A stretch of 34,769 nucleotides of DNA from JBFKMV01 sp041629655 (GCA_041629655.1 JBFKMV010000031.1:1-34769); one strand, 5' to 3'. Positions 7,623 through 20,170 are shown, counted from the first letter of the stretch. Translations and numbers: made by a program. The notes: a model not told the origin generated them from the letters alone.

Positions 7623-8237
7623 CTAGCGGGGTTTCGCCGATCCCGGTAGGGCGCCCCCCAGCACCCGGGCCAGCGCCAGGTGCGTCGGCAGATAGATCAG
7701 CAGCGGGTAGGCCGCCAGCAACACCGCCAGGAACGCCCCGGTCGGCATCAGCGTCTGCTCGAGCCCGAACGGCGCGTGCACCCAGTTGAGGTTCCGCCCC
7801 GGGTCGGGCAGCAGGCTCAACGGCAGCACCACCCAGGCGATCGCGGACTGCAGCAGCCACCCGCGCCGGTCGTAGCCCAGCCGCCACGCGCCCCACACCG
7901 CGATCGCCGGCGAGGTCAGGTGGAACAGCGACAGCAGCCGGATGAACAGCGGCTTGTCGGCCTCGAACATGTACGCGGTGGCCCCCAGCGGGTGCACCCC
8001 GGCCACCAGCGCCGCCAGCAGGTCGACGCTCCACAGCACGCCGACCAGCAGTCCCGCCACCGCCTGGGACGACAACAGCAACCGGCTCTCCCGCCACAGC
8101 CCCACCAGCAGCAGGAAGTTCATCAGGTCGCAGAGCCAGAGGAAGTTGGCCGCCCCGTTGTGGAGCCAGTACGCCGGGACCCAGACCAGCATCCACAGCG
8201 TGAAGGCGAGCTTGAGCCAGAGGGGTATGCGGCGCAT
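7623..8237 (-). CDS. Multi-pass integral membrane protein, conserved-hypothetical type
   Basis: This encodes 204 residues, very hydrophobic, with about six membrane segments. I placed the start at ATG 8237 (MRRIPLWLKLAFTLWMLVW), because the frame before it (to 8270) reads as a poor N-terminus. No strong ribosome binding site is visible. Motifs such as NFLWLCDL, TAYMF, PLFIRLLSLFH and RLGYDRRGW recall a conserved uncharacterised membrane family that I remember only as hypothetical proteins; no function is assigned. It is divergent from the PEBP gene (116 nt apart). Its stop lies in the region upstream of the sulfotransferase operon, so it might also be read through into that operon. Confidence 0.8.
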   Translation of the reverse strand: MRRIPLWLKLAFTLWMLVWVPAYWLHNGAANFLWLCDLMNFLLLVGLWRESRLLLSSQAVAGLLVGVLWSVDLLAALVAGVHPLGATAYMFEADKPLFIRLLSLFHLTSPAIAVWGAWRLGYDRRGWLLQSAIAWVVLPLSLLPDPGRNLNWVHAPFGLEQTLMPTGAFLAVLLAAYPLLIYLPTHLALARVLGGALPGSAKPR

Positions 8238-8353
8238 GGCGGTTCCGGCAGCAGTAGACCGCAGTTGCACGTGACGATCAAGCTCCAGGCGGCAGGCGGC
8301 CCCGGGGTGTAGACTGAAGCAATTGGTCCCGGGCCCATCCCGGAGGCGCGCCG

Positions 8354-8896
8354 ATGAACCGCCACCTGCCTCACCTCGCCGTCGTCGCCGCGTGCTTTCT
8401 CCCCATCTCCACGACAGGAGGTTCCGCCATGGAGCTGACCACCACCGCCTTCGACCGCGGCGGAGCGATCCCCGCCGAGTTCACCTGTGACGGCACCGAC
8501 GTTTCGCCCGCGCTCAGCTGGACGGGCGTCCCCGAGGGCACGAAGTCGTTCGTGATGATCATGGACGACCCCGACGCGCCCCCCGGAACCTGGGTGCACT
8601 GGGTGTTGTTCAACCTGCCCGCCGGCACGACCGAGCTCGCGGAGGGCCTGCCCAGGACCGAGCAGCTAGCGGGCGGCGCGCTCCAGGGCGCCTGCTGGGG
8701 CGTCAAGAGCTTCAGCCGCGTCGGCTACTACGGACCGTGTCCGCCGCCCGGCAAGCCGCACCGCTACTACTTCCGGCTCTACGCCCTCGACACGAGCCTT
8801 GACCTGGCACCCCGGGCGAGCAAGGCCGAGGTGCTGGCCGCGGCCCAGGGGCACGTGCTGGCCGAGGCGGATCTGATGGGGACCTACGGGCGCTAG
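8354..8896 (+). CDS. YbhB/YbcL-type PEBP (Raf-kinase-inhibitor-like) protein
   Basis: This encodes 180 residues from ATG 8354, with GGAGG at 8342-8346. The PEBP fold is shown by IPAEFTCDGTDVSPALSW, DDPDAP, TWVHWVLFNLP, YYGPCPPPGKPHRYYFRLYALD and a typical C-terminal helix. Residues 1-25 look like a signal peptide (HLAVVAACFLPISTTGGSA). A second in-frame ATG at 8429, exactly at the predicted mature end, has its own perfect AGGAGG 7 nt upstream and would give a 155-residue cytoplasmic form, similar in length to E. coli YbhB (YbcL has a signal peptide). Both forms may be made. The biochemical role of bacterial PEBP proteins is not settled. It appears to be transcribed alone. Confidence 0.92.
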   Translation: MNRHLPHLAVVAACFLPISTTGGSAMELTTTAFDRGGAIPAEFTCDGTDVSPALSWTGVPEGTKSFVMIMDDPDAPPGTWVHWVLFNLPAGTTELAEGLPRTEQLAGGALQGACWGVKSFSRVGYYGPCPPPGKPHRYYFRLYALDTSLDLAPRASKAEVLAAAQGHVLAEADLMGTYGR

Positions 8897-8967
8897 CGGG
8901 CGGTTCCCGGGTGCCATCCCGGCGTGTCGCTCAACCGACCGCGGCGATCCACAATTCGCACGCCGCG

Positions 8968-8983
8968 TGTGACGCGTATCACA
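8968..8983. promoter_or_regulatory. CRP/FNR-type dyad upstream of the secreted propeller gene
   Basis: The sequence TGTGA-CGCGTA-TCACA is a perfect match to the CRP consensus TGTGA-N6-TCACA. Its centre (8975.5) lies 72 bp before the ATG at 9048. A weak -10-like stretch (TAAGTAT, 9005-9011) would give a start near 9017, putting the dyad at about -41.5, the class II activator position. The CRP-family identity is inferred from the consensus. Confidence 0.5.
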
Positions 8984-9047
8984 GACCGTCCTCTGCTCTC
9001 GGGGTAAGTATCGGGGATCGATTGCCGGCCGGCCGGGAGGGACCGTC

Positions 9048-10814
9048 ATGCTGAATACGATAACGAGACATGCAGGGCCGATGCTCCTCGTCGCGGGCGC
9101 GAGCCTCGCCGCCACCACCGCGCTGACGGCGCCGTCGATCGCGAACCTCGCCGAGGATCCGGTCCCCTGGACCGGCTATCTCGAGATCCACGGCAGCGGA
9201 TTCGGCGACACGCCCGGCGAGCTGACCGTGAACGGCGAGCCGGCTCCGGTGGCCCTGTGGTCGGACGCCGAGATCGTCGGCTACGTTCCGATCGGCATGA
9301 CCAGCGGTGCGGCCGAGCTGGAGGTGACCAACGACTCCGGCAGCAGCGGCCCGTTTCCGTTCGAGATCGCGGCCGCCGTGCCGGTGAGCGACAGGCTCCT
9401 GTGGCGGCAGCGCTTCGAGACGCCGTACAACCACGCCCGCCCCGTCGTCGGCCCCGACGGCACGATCTTCGTCCTCGACCTGCGCTACCGGCTCTACGCG
9501 CTGACGCCGGACGGTCGAGTGAAGTGGATCGTGAAAGGCTCGCTCTCCGCCGACATCGGCGCCGCGACGCCGATCTTCGGCAACACGTCGGTCGATGTGG
9601 ATGCCGCCGGCAACGCCTACAGCGGCCACAAGTGGTACGTCACCTCGCTGAACCCGGACGGCACGTTCCGCTGGCGCTACGACATCGCCGGCGCCGAGCG
9701 CAGCTACATCGTCTACGACACGAAGGTCGGCCCGGACGGTAACGTCTACGTCGCCGCGTCGCACACCCCCTCGGCGGTCGACGCGCTCGGCGTGTACTCC
9801 CTGGCGCCGGGCGGGGAGCTCCGCTGGAACGTGGCGCATCCCTACGATCGGACCACGCGGAAGCAGATCGACCTGGTGTTCGGACCGGGACCGCGTGGAC
9901 TCCAGCTCTACTTCTCGGCCAACCAGAACAGCTACGCGCTGGCGCTGGAGGACGGCGAGATCGTGTTCAACAACCTGCTGCAGGTAACCGGGTTCGCGGC
10001 GGTCAGCCCGGTGGACGACACCGTCCACTCCTCCAACTACGCCTACGCGCCGGACGGCACGATCGAGTGGCAGTCGCCCGTCTTCCTCAACGGGGCGATG
10101 GACCTCGACTCGCTGGGCATCCACTACGCGACGGCAAGCGTCGGCGGGCCACGCATCGTGGCGCTGGAAACCGACGGCGCGGTGCGCTACGAGGTGGCGC
10201 TGGATCTGCCGTCGGGTACCAGCCCCGACACGACGACCGTCTCGCCCGACGACGCGCTGCTGTTCGTGCACGACATCTTCAACCGCATGCTCGCGCTCGA
10301 CAGCACCGACGGCTCCGAGGTCTGGCGCATCGAGCTCCCGCCGGAGGGGGTGTCGGCGTCGCTGCCCGCCGGCCGCCCGCAGTACTGGCAACGGCGCCCC
10401 GCGTTCAGCGCCGACGGCGCGACGGCCTACTACCTGTCCGCGGTCAACGACGCGGGAATGATCCGCGACCGCTCGTTCCTGAATGCCCTCGTCCCCGCGG
10501 GCACCGGCGGCGGTGGAGTGCCGGACCAGGCCGTCCACGTCTACACCGTGTCGATGGCCCCGCAGGGCCCGACGCTCAGCTTCACCGATCCCAACTCGCC
10601 GTTCAGCGTGACGGGCTACAACGTCTACCGGTCGCCGGACCCGACCACGCCACCGCCGACCTGGACCCTGGTCGGGAGCGACGTGGTCGATGCCGACCCG
10701 GCGACCCCGAACATCCAGTGGACCGACGACTCGGGAGCCGTCTCCCCGAGCGGCGTCTGGCACTACCAGGTGACCGCATACAACAGCGCCCTCGACGGTG
10801 AGGGCCCGTTCTAG
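9048..10814 (+). CDS. Secreted IPT/TIG plus PQQ-like beta-propeller protein
   Basis: This encodes 588 residues from ATG 9048 with a GGGAGG site. Residues 1-28 are a signal peptide (MLLVAGASLAATTALTA). Residues 30-112 resemble an IPT/TIG immunoglobulin-like fold (GYLEIHGSGFG, GELTVNGEPAPV, VTNDSGSSGPFPFEI). Residues 115-480 form repeating blades with the pattern DGTIFVLD...LYALTPDG, VDAAGNAYSG, GPDGNVYVA and ALDSTDGSEVWRIELP, typical of PQQ-like (WD40-type) propellers. The last 85 residues are Fn3-like (VTGYNVYRSPDP, WHYQVTAYNSA). No catalytic motif is visible; it is probably an extracellular binding protein. A CRP-like dyad lies upstream. It converges with the peroxiredoxin gene 4 nt away, with a hairpin spanning both ends. 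Confidence 0.82.
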   Translation: MLNTITRHAGPMLLVAGASLAATTALTAPSIANLAEDPVPWTGYLEIHGSGFGDTPGELTVNGEPAPVALWSDAEIVGYVPIGMTSGAAELEVTNDSGSSGPFPFEIAAAVPVSDRLLWRQRFETPYNHARPVVGPDGTIFVLDLRYRLYALTPDGRVKWIVKGSLSADIGAATPIFGNTSVDVDAAGNAYSGHKWYVTSLNPDGTFRWRYDIAGAERSYIVYDTKVGPDGNVYVAASHTPSAVDALGVYSLAPGGELRWNVAHPYDRTTRKQIDLVFGPGPRGLQLYFSANQNSYALALEDGEIVFNNLLQVTGFAAVSPVDDTVHSSNYAYAPDGTIEWQSPVFLNGAMDLDSLGIHYATASVGGPRIVALETDGAVRYEVALDLPSGTSPDTTTVSPDDALLFVHDIFNRMLALDSTDGSEVWRIELPPEGVSASLPAGRPQYWQRRPAFSADGATAYYLSAVNDAGMIRDRSFLNALVPAGTGGGGVPDQAVHVYTVSMAPQGPTLSFTDPNSPFSVTGYNVYRSPDPTTPPPTWTLVGSDVVDADPATPNIQWTDDSGAVSPSGVWHYQVTAYNSALDGEGPF

Positions 10815-10822
10815 GCCCTCAC
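10798..10822. terminator. Inverted repeat spanning two convergent stop codons
   Basis: GTGAGGGCC (10798-10806) and GGCCCTCAC (10814-10822) form a perfect 9-bp stem with a 7-nt loop. It covers the TAG of the propeller gene and the TGA of the peroxiredoxin gene on the opposite strand. No T-tract follows on either side. It is a plausible shared 3' end or bidirectional terminator. Confidence 0.55.
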
Positions 10823-11478
10823 TGCGGCTGCTTGACCACCCGCATGTACGGCTTGGGCGCCGTCCAGCCCTGGGGGAACTTCTGCTTGGCCTCGGCGTCG
10901 GGGACCGCGGGCACGATGATCACGTCCTCGCCGCGCTTCCAGTTGACCGGGGTGGCGACCTTGTGCCGGGCGGTGAGCTGCATCGAGTCGAGCACCCGCA
11001 GCAGCTCGTCGAAGTTGCGGCCGGTGGTCATCGGGTAGGTCAGGACCAGCTTGATCTTCTTGTCCGGCCCGACCACGAACACCGAACGCACGGTCTGGTT
11101 GTCCGCCGCGGTGCGGTCCTTGGCGTCGCCCTCGGCGTTAGGGTGGATCATGTCGAACAGCTTGGCCACGCTCATCTTGCTGTCGCCGATCATCGGGTAG
11201 TTGGGCGTGTGCCCGGTGACCTCGGCGATGTCCCGCTTCCACTTGTGGTGGTCCTCGACCGAGTCGACGCTCAGGCCGAGGATCTTGCAGTTGCGTTTCT
11301 TGAACTCGGGCTCCAGCCCGGCCATGTAGCCGAGCTCGGTCGTGCAGACCGGGGTGAAGTCCTTGGGATGCGAGAACAGGATCGCCCAGCCGTCGCCGAT
11401 CCACTCGTGGAAGTCGATCGGCCCCTCGGTGGTGTCGGCCTTGAAGTCGGGAACCTCGTCACCCAGGCGCAGTGACAT
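10819..11478 (-). CDS. Peroxiredoxin, 1-Cys (Prx6) type
   Basis: This encodes 219 residues, the usual Prx6-group length, from ATG 11478 with a perfect AGGAGG upstream. The peroxidatic cysteine is C45 in PKDFTPVCTTEL. The conserved GLSVDSVEDHHKW and the long C-terminal domain (VATPVNWKRGEDVIIVP, KQKFPQGW) are those of the AhpC-TSA / 1-cysPrx_C architecture. The only other cysteine, C64 (KRNCKIL), is not at a known resolving position. It reduces hydrogen peroxide and organic hydroperoxides in the cytoplasm. It is transcribed alone, probably from an extended -10 element near 11528. Its 3' end overlaps the hairpin shared with the convergent gene. Confidence 0.96.
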   Translation of the reverse strand: MSLRLGDEVPDFKADTTEGPIDFHEWIGDGWAILFSHPKDFTPVCTTELGYMAGLEPEFKKRNCKILGLSVDSVEDHHKWKRDIAEVTGHTPNYPMIGDSKMSVAKLFDMIHPNAEGDAKDRTAADNQTVRSVFVVGPDKKIKLVLTYPMTTGRNFDELLRVLDSMQLTARHKVATPVNWKRGEDVIIVPAVPDAEAKQKFPQGWTAPKPYMRVVKQPQ

Positions 11479-11527
11479 CGCGCACCTCCTGCTTGAGTTT
11501 TCGTGAGTATCCGACCGCTCTGCCCCG

Positions 11528-11536
11528 AGTCTACCA
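11528..11536 (-). promoter_or_regulatory. Putative extended -10 element for peroxiredoxin
   Basis: The minus strand reads TGG-TAGACT (11536-11528), an extended -10 of TGn form, about 50 nt before the ATG at 11478. No good -35 hexamer is seen at 17 nt. TAGACT recurs upstream of two other genes in the window (8310 plus, 23836 minus). Confidence 0.3.
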
Positions 11537-11588
11537 GAGTCGCCCGACGCCGCGCCACGCCCCAGGCCAGGACCCGCCGCGCCCCCAG

Positions 11589-11628
11589 AAAAAAGGGCGC
11601 GAGGCCGGCCGTGCCGGTCCTCGCGCCC
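11589..11628 (-). terminator. Strong rho-independent terminator after the acylase gene
   Basis: Read on the minus strand, a perfect 10-bp stem (GGGCGCGAGG with CCTCGCGCCC, 11628-11619 and 11604-11595) extends across one bulged base into five more pairs, with a 3-nt loop. It is followed by TTTTTT (11594-11589). It begins 23 nt after the stop of the penicillin-acylase gene and would also separate that transcript from the peroxiredoxin gene. Confidence 0.9.
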
Positions 11629-11651
11629 GTTGGGTTCGTTGCGTGCCCCGG

Positions 11652-15620
<3,969 letters not shown>

Positions 15621-15648
15621 GACCTCCCCCCTTAGCTGATAGCTTCCA

Positions 15649-17364
15649 TCAGGGACAACTGCCGAGCGACTGCACGAAACACTGACCCGTGCTCACCGGC
15701 CGCTCGAAACCGGCGCTGTCCGGACCGTAGGAGCCCTCGGTGGCGCCGTTGGTGGGCACGACGAGGTAGTAGCGGTCGCCCGCTCCCGCGTTGAACGTGG
15801 CGGTCGTGCCGCCGGTCGCGCAGCTGACGGGCTGGTGGCTGTACCAGTTGCCGATCGTGCCCTCGTAGACCTCGTAGTCGGTGTCGGCCACCGAGCACGA
15901 CGCGAACCAGTCGAGGGTGATCGAAGGCGCCAGGTTCTTGGTTACGCTGAGGCAAACGGCCCGACCTCCCGGGGCGGCTTCGTGGGGCAGGGTCGGGGTT
16001 CGCGGAATGTAGGCATCCGTGCTCCGATCGGCGAGCTCGCACATCGTCGCATCGAGTCCGGGCGGGGTTCCGGAGCCGCCGCAGCTGTCGGTGGTCGTGG
16101 TCGTCGTGCCCAGCAAGACCTCGGACATCGTGTCCTCGATCGAGGCGTCGGGCGCGAAGTCGAAGTCCGTGCGGCCCCGCGCGACCATCATGCTGAACCG
16201 GAAGTCCTTACCCGGTCCGAAACCGGCGCAGACGCACCCGGCACCGGACGGATTCCCGCAGGCGTCGAGCCCCGAGCCCGGAGTGAGCTCCGGACAGCCC
16301 GTGCAGCCGAACGCGCACCACGGGATCGCGACCTCGACCGATCCGGGAGGGCCGCCCGAGCCACCGCTGGCACCGGGATTCACGGCCGGGACGAAATCGC
16401 ACTCGTTCCCGTCGCCGTCGAAGTCCGGCGCGCAACCCATCCTCCAATCCCAGGGGCTCGTGGGGATCTGCGCCGTGCCGGGCTCCAGCACCAGCACCGA
16501 GTTCTCGTCCTCGACGCCGGTCAGCCAGAAGCTGAAGTCGAACGCCAGCAGGTAGTCGGCCCGACCTTCGGGGCTCGACCACGTGCCGACCAGGCCTGCG
16601 TCGTCGAACGCGATCTCGCAGGACTGGGTCCGCTCGCAGATATCGCCGGGGACGTCCGGATCGCAGCCGGAGCCGCAGGCACGTTTCCGCGTCGACGGGA
16701 ACGGCTCCTCGGAGATCGCGCAGAAGAAGCAGTCGGCGTCGAGGATACCGTCGCCGTTGATGTCGTCGGGGTTGGGGGGGTCGACGCCGACCACCTGACC
16801 GGAGCAACCCCGGGTCGCGTCACCGCTGCAGCGCCCGGGACGCGTGATCACGCCCTTGGGGTCGTGCCAGCCGCTGACGCCGCCCTGGGTCCAGTCGATC
16901 GCGATCTGGCCGAAGGGCAGCGACACCGGATCCGGGTCGACCCACAGCTCGGCCGCGACGTAGAGGTTCCTGTTGTCGGTCGTGATCGCCACCGTGCCGA
17001 GGTCGTTGACCGCGCCGTCGGTGCGGTTGTCCCACCAGGCGACCTCCTGCTTGCTGGTCAGGTTGACGCAGGTCTGACCGCCCGGACAGTCGGCGTTCAC
17101 CTCGCAGGCCTGGCCCGTGGCACCCGAGCAGTTGCCGCACTCCAGCGTGGCCGCGCTGTCCTCGACGCGGTTTCCGCCCACGCCGTTGGACGGGGCCCCG
17201 ACGCACCAGTCGGCGAGGCTCGCATCCACGTTGGGACTGTGGGCCAGCGCCAGGGAGCCGCCGGCCAGACTGACCAGCAGCAGGACGAAGACGCAGCGCG
17301 CCGTCGAGGCGCCGCGACACCGAGTCGAACGCTCAGACACCCATCCCTGATCCGTGATGTTCAT
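15649..17364 (-). CDS. Secreted Cys-rich protein with CBM9-like N-terminus and repeat-type C-terminal domain
   Basis: This encodes 571 residues from ATG 17364; the frame continues upstream to 17454 but that part lacks a ribosome binding site. Basic residues and a hydrophobic core at 24-41 (VFVLLLVSLAGGSLALA) form a signal peptide ending near H42. NVDASLADW followed by LYVAAELWVD resembles the start of CBM9-like carbohydrate-binding or DOMON-type beta-sandwiches. The middle part is rich in Cys, Gly and Asp (DINGDGILDADC, DFDGDGNECD), suggesting Ca-binding loops and disulfides. A run of Thr lies near residue 415. The C-terminal 100 residues (DYEVYEGTIGNWYSH, YYLVVPTNGATEGSYG) match a beta-rich module I recall from other large secreted proteins. 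No enzyme motif is seen. It is the first gene of a two-gene operon with the acylase. Confidence 0.78.
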   Translation of the reverse strand: MNITDQGWVSERSTRCRGASTARCVFVLLLVSLAGGSLALAHSPNVDASLADWCVGAPSNGVGGNRVEDSAATLECGNCSGATGQACEVNADCPGGQTCVNLTSKQEVAWWDNRTDGAVNDLGTVAITTDNRNLYVAAELWVDPDPVSLPFGQIAIDWTQGGVSGWHDPKGVITRPGRCSGDATRGCSGQVVGVDPPNPDDINGDGILDADCFFCAISEEPFPSTRKRACGSGCDPDVPGDICERTQSCEIAFDDAGLVGTWSSPEGRADYLLAFDFSFWLTGVEDENSVLVLEPGTAQIPTSPWDWRMGCAPDFDGDGNECDFVPAVNPGASGGSGGPPGSVEVAIPWCAFGCTGCPELTPGSGLDACGNPSGAGCVCAGFGPGKDFRFSMMVARGRTDFDFAPDASIEDTMSEVLLGTTTTTTDSCGGSGTPPGLDATMCELADRSTDAYIPRTPTLPHEAAPGGRAVCLSVTKNLAPSITLDWFASCSVADTDYEVYEGTIGNWYSHQPVSCATGGTTATFNAGAGDRYYLVVPTNGATEGSYGPDSAGFERPVSTGQCFVQSLGSCP

Positions 17365-17467
17365 GGAAACCCCCAGAAAAACCCGTGGCGAGCCAACCCC
17401 CGTGCGGCCCCGGCCGTTGGGCCGGAGAACTCCTGAATCGTACCCTGCTTTCAAGGCCGGGGGAAGG

Positions 17468-17511
17468 AAAAAATCCGCCGAACGCCGCTGGATACGAGGG
17501 TTTCGGCGGAT
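17468..17511 (-). terminator. Rho-independent terminator after the TonB-receptor gene
   Basis: On the minus strand ATCCGCCGAA (17511-17502) pairs perfectly with TTCGGCGGAT (17482-17473) across a 19-nt loop. The second arm runs directly into TTTTTT (17473-17468). It lies 17 nt past the receptor stop codon and 104 nt before the next gene on the same strand, so receptor and acylase transcripts are probably separate. Confidence 0.85.
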
Positions 17512-17527
17512 CGGGCGCGCCGCCGGC

Positions 17528-20110
17528 CTACCAGGTGAAGGTCACGTTGGCCAGGGCCCGCCGGCGAAGCAGGTCCCCGCCGAACGTCTGCCGGTGGACG
17601 TTGTCGGTGACGTTGGCGACGTTGAGACCCACCCGGACCAGGTCACTGATCTTGTAGCCGGCGGACAGGTCCACCGTGTAGTAGTCGTCGACGTGGCCCT
17701 GGAAAACGCCCGCGGACCACCGGAAATTCTCCACCCAGCGACCTCCCAGGCCGGCCGACCAGCGGTTCTTGGAATAGGAGAGCGCGAGGCTGGCCTTGTG
17801 CTCCGGCGAGTTGGGGAGCAGGATGTCCCGCACCTCCTCGTCGGAGTCGATGATCTCGAAGTCGAACCAGGAGTAGCTGACCTGCAGGTTCAGCGCGGGC
17901 GTGATGAAGTACTGGAGCCCGAAATCAACACCCTGGGTGTCCACTTGGCCGACGTTGGTGTAGGTCCGGGCGATGACCACGGTGTCCCCGTTGAGGTCCT
18001 GGGCCAGCCGGAAGCCCAGCGTCGTCCCCCCGACGGAGTTGTCGACCGCGTTGCGCAGCGCCTGGGCCACGGTGACGTTGCCGAACAGGGTGGTGGTCTC
18101 CGCCACTTCGGGACCAACCCAGGTCAAATAGTCGGGATTGACCGGGCACTTGAGCGGATCGGTCTCGGGCTGGAGCCTCGAGTTGAGGCAACCCTCGACG
18201 ATACCCGGAATCGTACCGACCTGCGGCACCAGGTCGGTGATGAAGTCCTGGTTGTCGCTGTTGTAGTAGTCCACCGTGATCAGGACCTTGTTCGCCAGCA
18301 GCCCGGTGTAGCCGACCTCCCAGGCCTTGGTCTTCTCCAGCCGCAGGTCGTCGTTGCCGACGGCCAGGATCGGAACGAAGTTCTCCGAGATTCCGCAGTC
18401 GACCGGCGCCGGCAGCGCGGGAGAGCCGCAGATCACCCTGACGAAGCCTCCGATCGGGAACGCCGAGATGCGGGTGTGCAGGAAGAACTCCGAGTAGTTC
18501 GCGACCTGGAAAGCCTGGTTGTAGGTGAAGCGCAACGAGTTCTTGGGGGTGATGCTGTAAACCAGCGCGGCCTTGGGTGAGAACTGCGTGGCGTGCAGCG
18601 TGTTCTCGTCGACGCGGCCGGCGAACACCAGCTTGATGTGTTTGTTCCAGCGCCAGTCGAGCTGCGAGAACACGGCCTGCCGGTCGGTCGAGATCGGCTC
18701 GAGCACCACGGTCTGCAGCCCCGTCTCTTTATTCGCGGTGTCGACGCGCTCCTCGGTGTGGGCGGCGCCGATCACGAACCGGCCCCGGTCTCCGCCGAAG
18801 TTCCAGTTGCCCTGGAGCTCGACCCCGTAGCGCTTGGTGTCGGTGTCGAGGTCGAAGTTGACGATCAGGGCCTTGGTCAGGTTGACCTGGTCGCCCTCGC
18901 GCGCGGAGTAGTGGGCCAGCACGTTCCACCGCGGATTCGAGTAGTTGAAGCGGTAGAACGGCCGCTTGGCGTTGAGGCCCTGCACGCGCCCGATTCCGGT
19001 CTGGAAGGCCGGTCCCTCGATGTCGACGATCCCGCCCTCGAACGTCATCACCGAATCGTCGCCGAAGTACTTGTCCAGCCGCAGGGCCCCGTACTGGACG
19101 TCGTTGTCCTGCTCGCGGAACAGGGTCTTCTCCCGCGGCAGGCAATCGGTCTCGCCGATCAGCATGCAGAACTCGGAGTATTCGGGGGCGGCAAGATCGT
19201 CGGCGGTCCGGGCGATGCCGTCGGGACCGTCGGGGTTGCGGGAGATCGAGAAGTCGCCGGTGTTCTTGGTGCCGGCCAGGATCTTGGAGTACCAGCCGCC
19301 GCCGAGATTGTCCGCCCGGCGGAAGTCGACGCTGCGGGTTCGCAGCTCGCCCGCGGTCAGCCGCATGAACGAGCCCAGGGTGTCGCGGGGCGCCTTGGTG
19401 GTGATGTTCACCACGCCGCTCGAGGCGTTGGCGCCGTAGAGTGCCGCGCTCGGCCCGCGGATGAAGTCGAGGCTGGCCAGATCGTCGAGGCCGCCCGAGA
19501 TCGCCGCCCACTCCTGGGCGCCCAGCAGCACCACGCCGACGTCGCGGCCGTCGATGTAGGTCGAGACGCGGCGGTTGAGCGAGCTGTTGAAGCCACGGGT
19601 GTTGAAGTTGAAGTCGTACAGGCCGCTCTGCGTGACCTCGGCGCCCGGCGTGAACTCGAGGATCTTCGGCACCTGTCCGTGGCTGGCCTGGGTCTTGATC
19701 TCCGCGGCGGGGATCGAGGTCACGGCCGACGGCGCGTCGACGATCTTGGCCGCGCGCGCGGCGGCGGTGACCCGGACCTCTTCGAGCAGCCCGGGATCCC
19801 AGTCGATCTCCACCTCGACCTGTTGCGTGCCGCCCTCGGTAACGACCACCGCCACGGTCTTGGTGTTGTCGCCCTGGCTCAGGATCAGGGTCACGCTGCC
19901 CGCAGGTACCAGGTCGAACGCGAACTCTCCCGTCCTGGTCGTGACGTCGGTGGTGCCGGTCTCGTGGACGATCACCACCACCCCGCCGACCGGCTTGCCC
20001 TGGTGCGTCACCTTGCCTTCGATCCGCCCGGTCCCATTGTTGGCGACGGCGAGCGTACCCAGGAACAACAGCGCGACCAAGGTCAGCCACCGCCAGCTGA
20101 TGAAGGCCAT
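17528..20110 (-). CDS. TonB-dependent outer-membrane receptor with N-terminal CarRD-like domain
   Basis: This encodes 860 residues from ATG 20110, after GGGGGG at 6-11 nt. Open frame continues to 21028 but passes through another gene and a promoter. Residues 1-23 are a signal peptide. About 27-105 form a carboxypeptidase-regulatory-like domain (GRIEGKVTHQGKPVGGVVVIV, TRTGEFAFDLVPAGSVTL). A TonB-box-like LEEVRVTAAA leads into the plug (VTSIPAAEIK, IDGRDVG, LDFIRGPSAALYGANASSGVVNITTK). The rest is a 22-strand-type barrel ending in LANVTFTW, the aromatic C-terminus of outer-membrane proteins. It imports an unknown ligand using the proton motive force through TonB-ExbBD, none of which are in the window. 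It has its own promoter and terminator. A cluster of Cys residues in extracellular loops (CMLIGETDC, VICGSPALPAPVDC) suggests disulfides. Confidence 0.94.
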   Translation of the reverse strand: MAFISWRWLTLVALLFLGTLAVANNGTGRIEGKVTHQGKPVGGVVVIVHETGTTDVTTRTGEFAFDLVPAGSVTLILSQGDNTKTVAVVVTEGGTQQVEVEIDWDPGLLEEVRVTAAARAAKIVDAPSAVTSIPAAEIKTQASHGQVPKILEFTPGAEVTQSGLYDFNFNTRGFNSSLNRRVSTYIDGRDVGVVLLGAQEWAAISGGLDDLASLDFIRGPSAALYGANASSGVVNITTKAPRDTLGSFMRLTAGELRTRSVDFRRADNLGGGWYSKILAGTKNTGDFSISRNPDGPDGIARTADDLAAPEYSEFCMLIGETDCLPREKTLFREQDNDVQYGALRLDKYFGDDSVMTFEGGIVDIEGPAFQTGIGRVQGLNAKRPFYRFNYSNPRWNVLAHYSAREGDQVNLTKALIVNFDLDTDTKRYGVELQGNWNFGGDRGRFVIGAAHTEERVDTANKETGLQTVVLEPISTDRQAVFSQLDWRWNKHIKLVFAGRVDENTLHATQFSPKAALVYSITPKNSLRFTYNQAFQVANYSEFFLHTRISAFPIGGFVRVICGSPALPAPVDCGISENFVPILAVGNDDLRLEKTKAWEVGYTGLLANKVLITVDYYNSDNQDFITDLVPQVGTIPGIVEGCLNSRLQPETDPLKCPVNPDYLTWVGPEVAETTTLFGNVTVAQALRNAVDNSVGGTTLGFRLAQDLNGDTVVIARTYTNVGQVDTQGVDFGLQYFITPALNLQVSYSWFDFEIIDSDEEVRDILLPNSPEHKASLALSYSKNRWSAGLGGRWVENFRWSAGVFQGHVDDYYTVDLSAGYKISDLVRVGLNVANVTDNVHRQTFGGDLLRRRALANVTFTW

Positions 20111-20170
20111 TCGAGCCCCCCCAAGGCGCCGCCCAGACGGACCGCGCCCGATCTGTTCGTGAGTGAGCCG

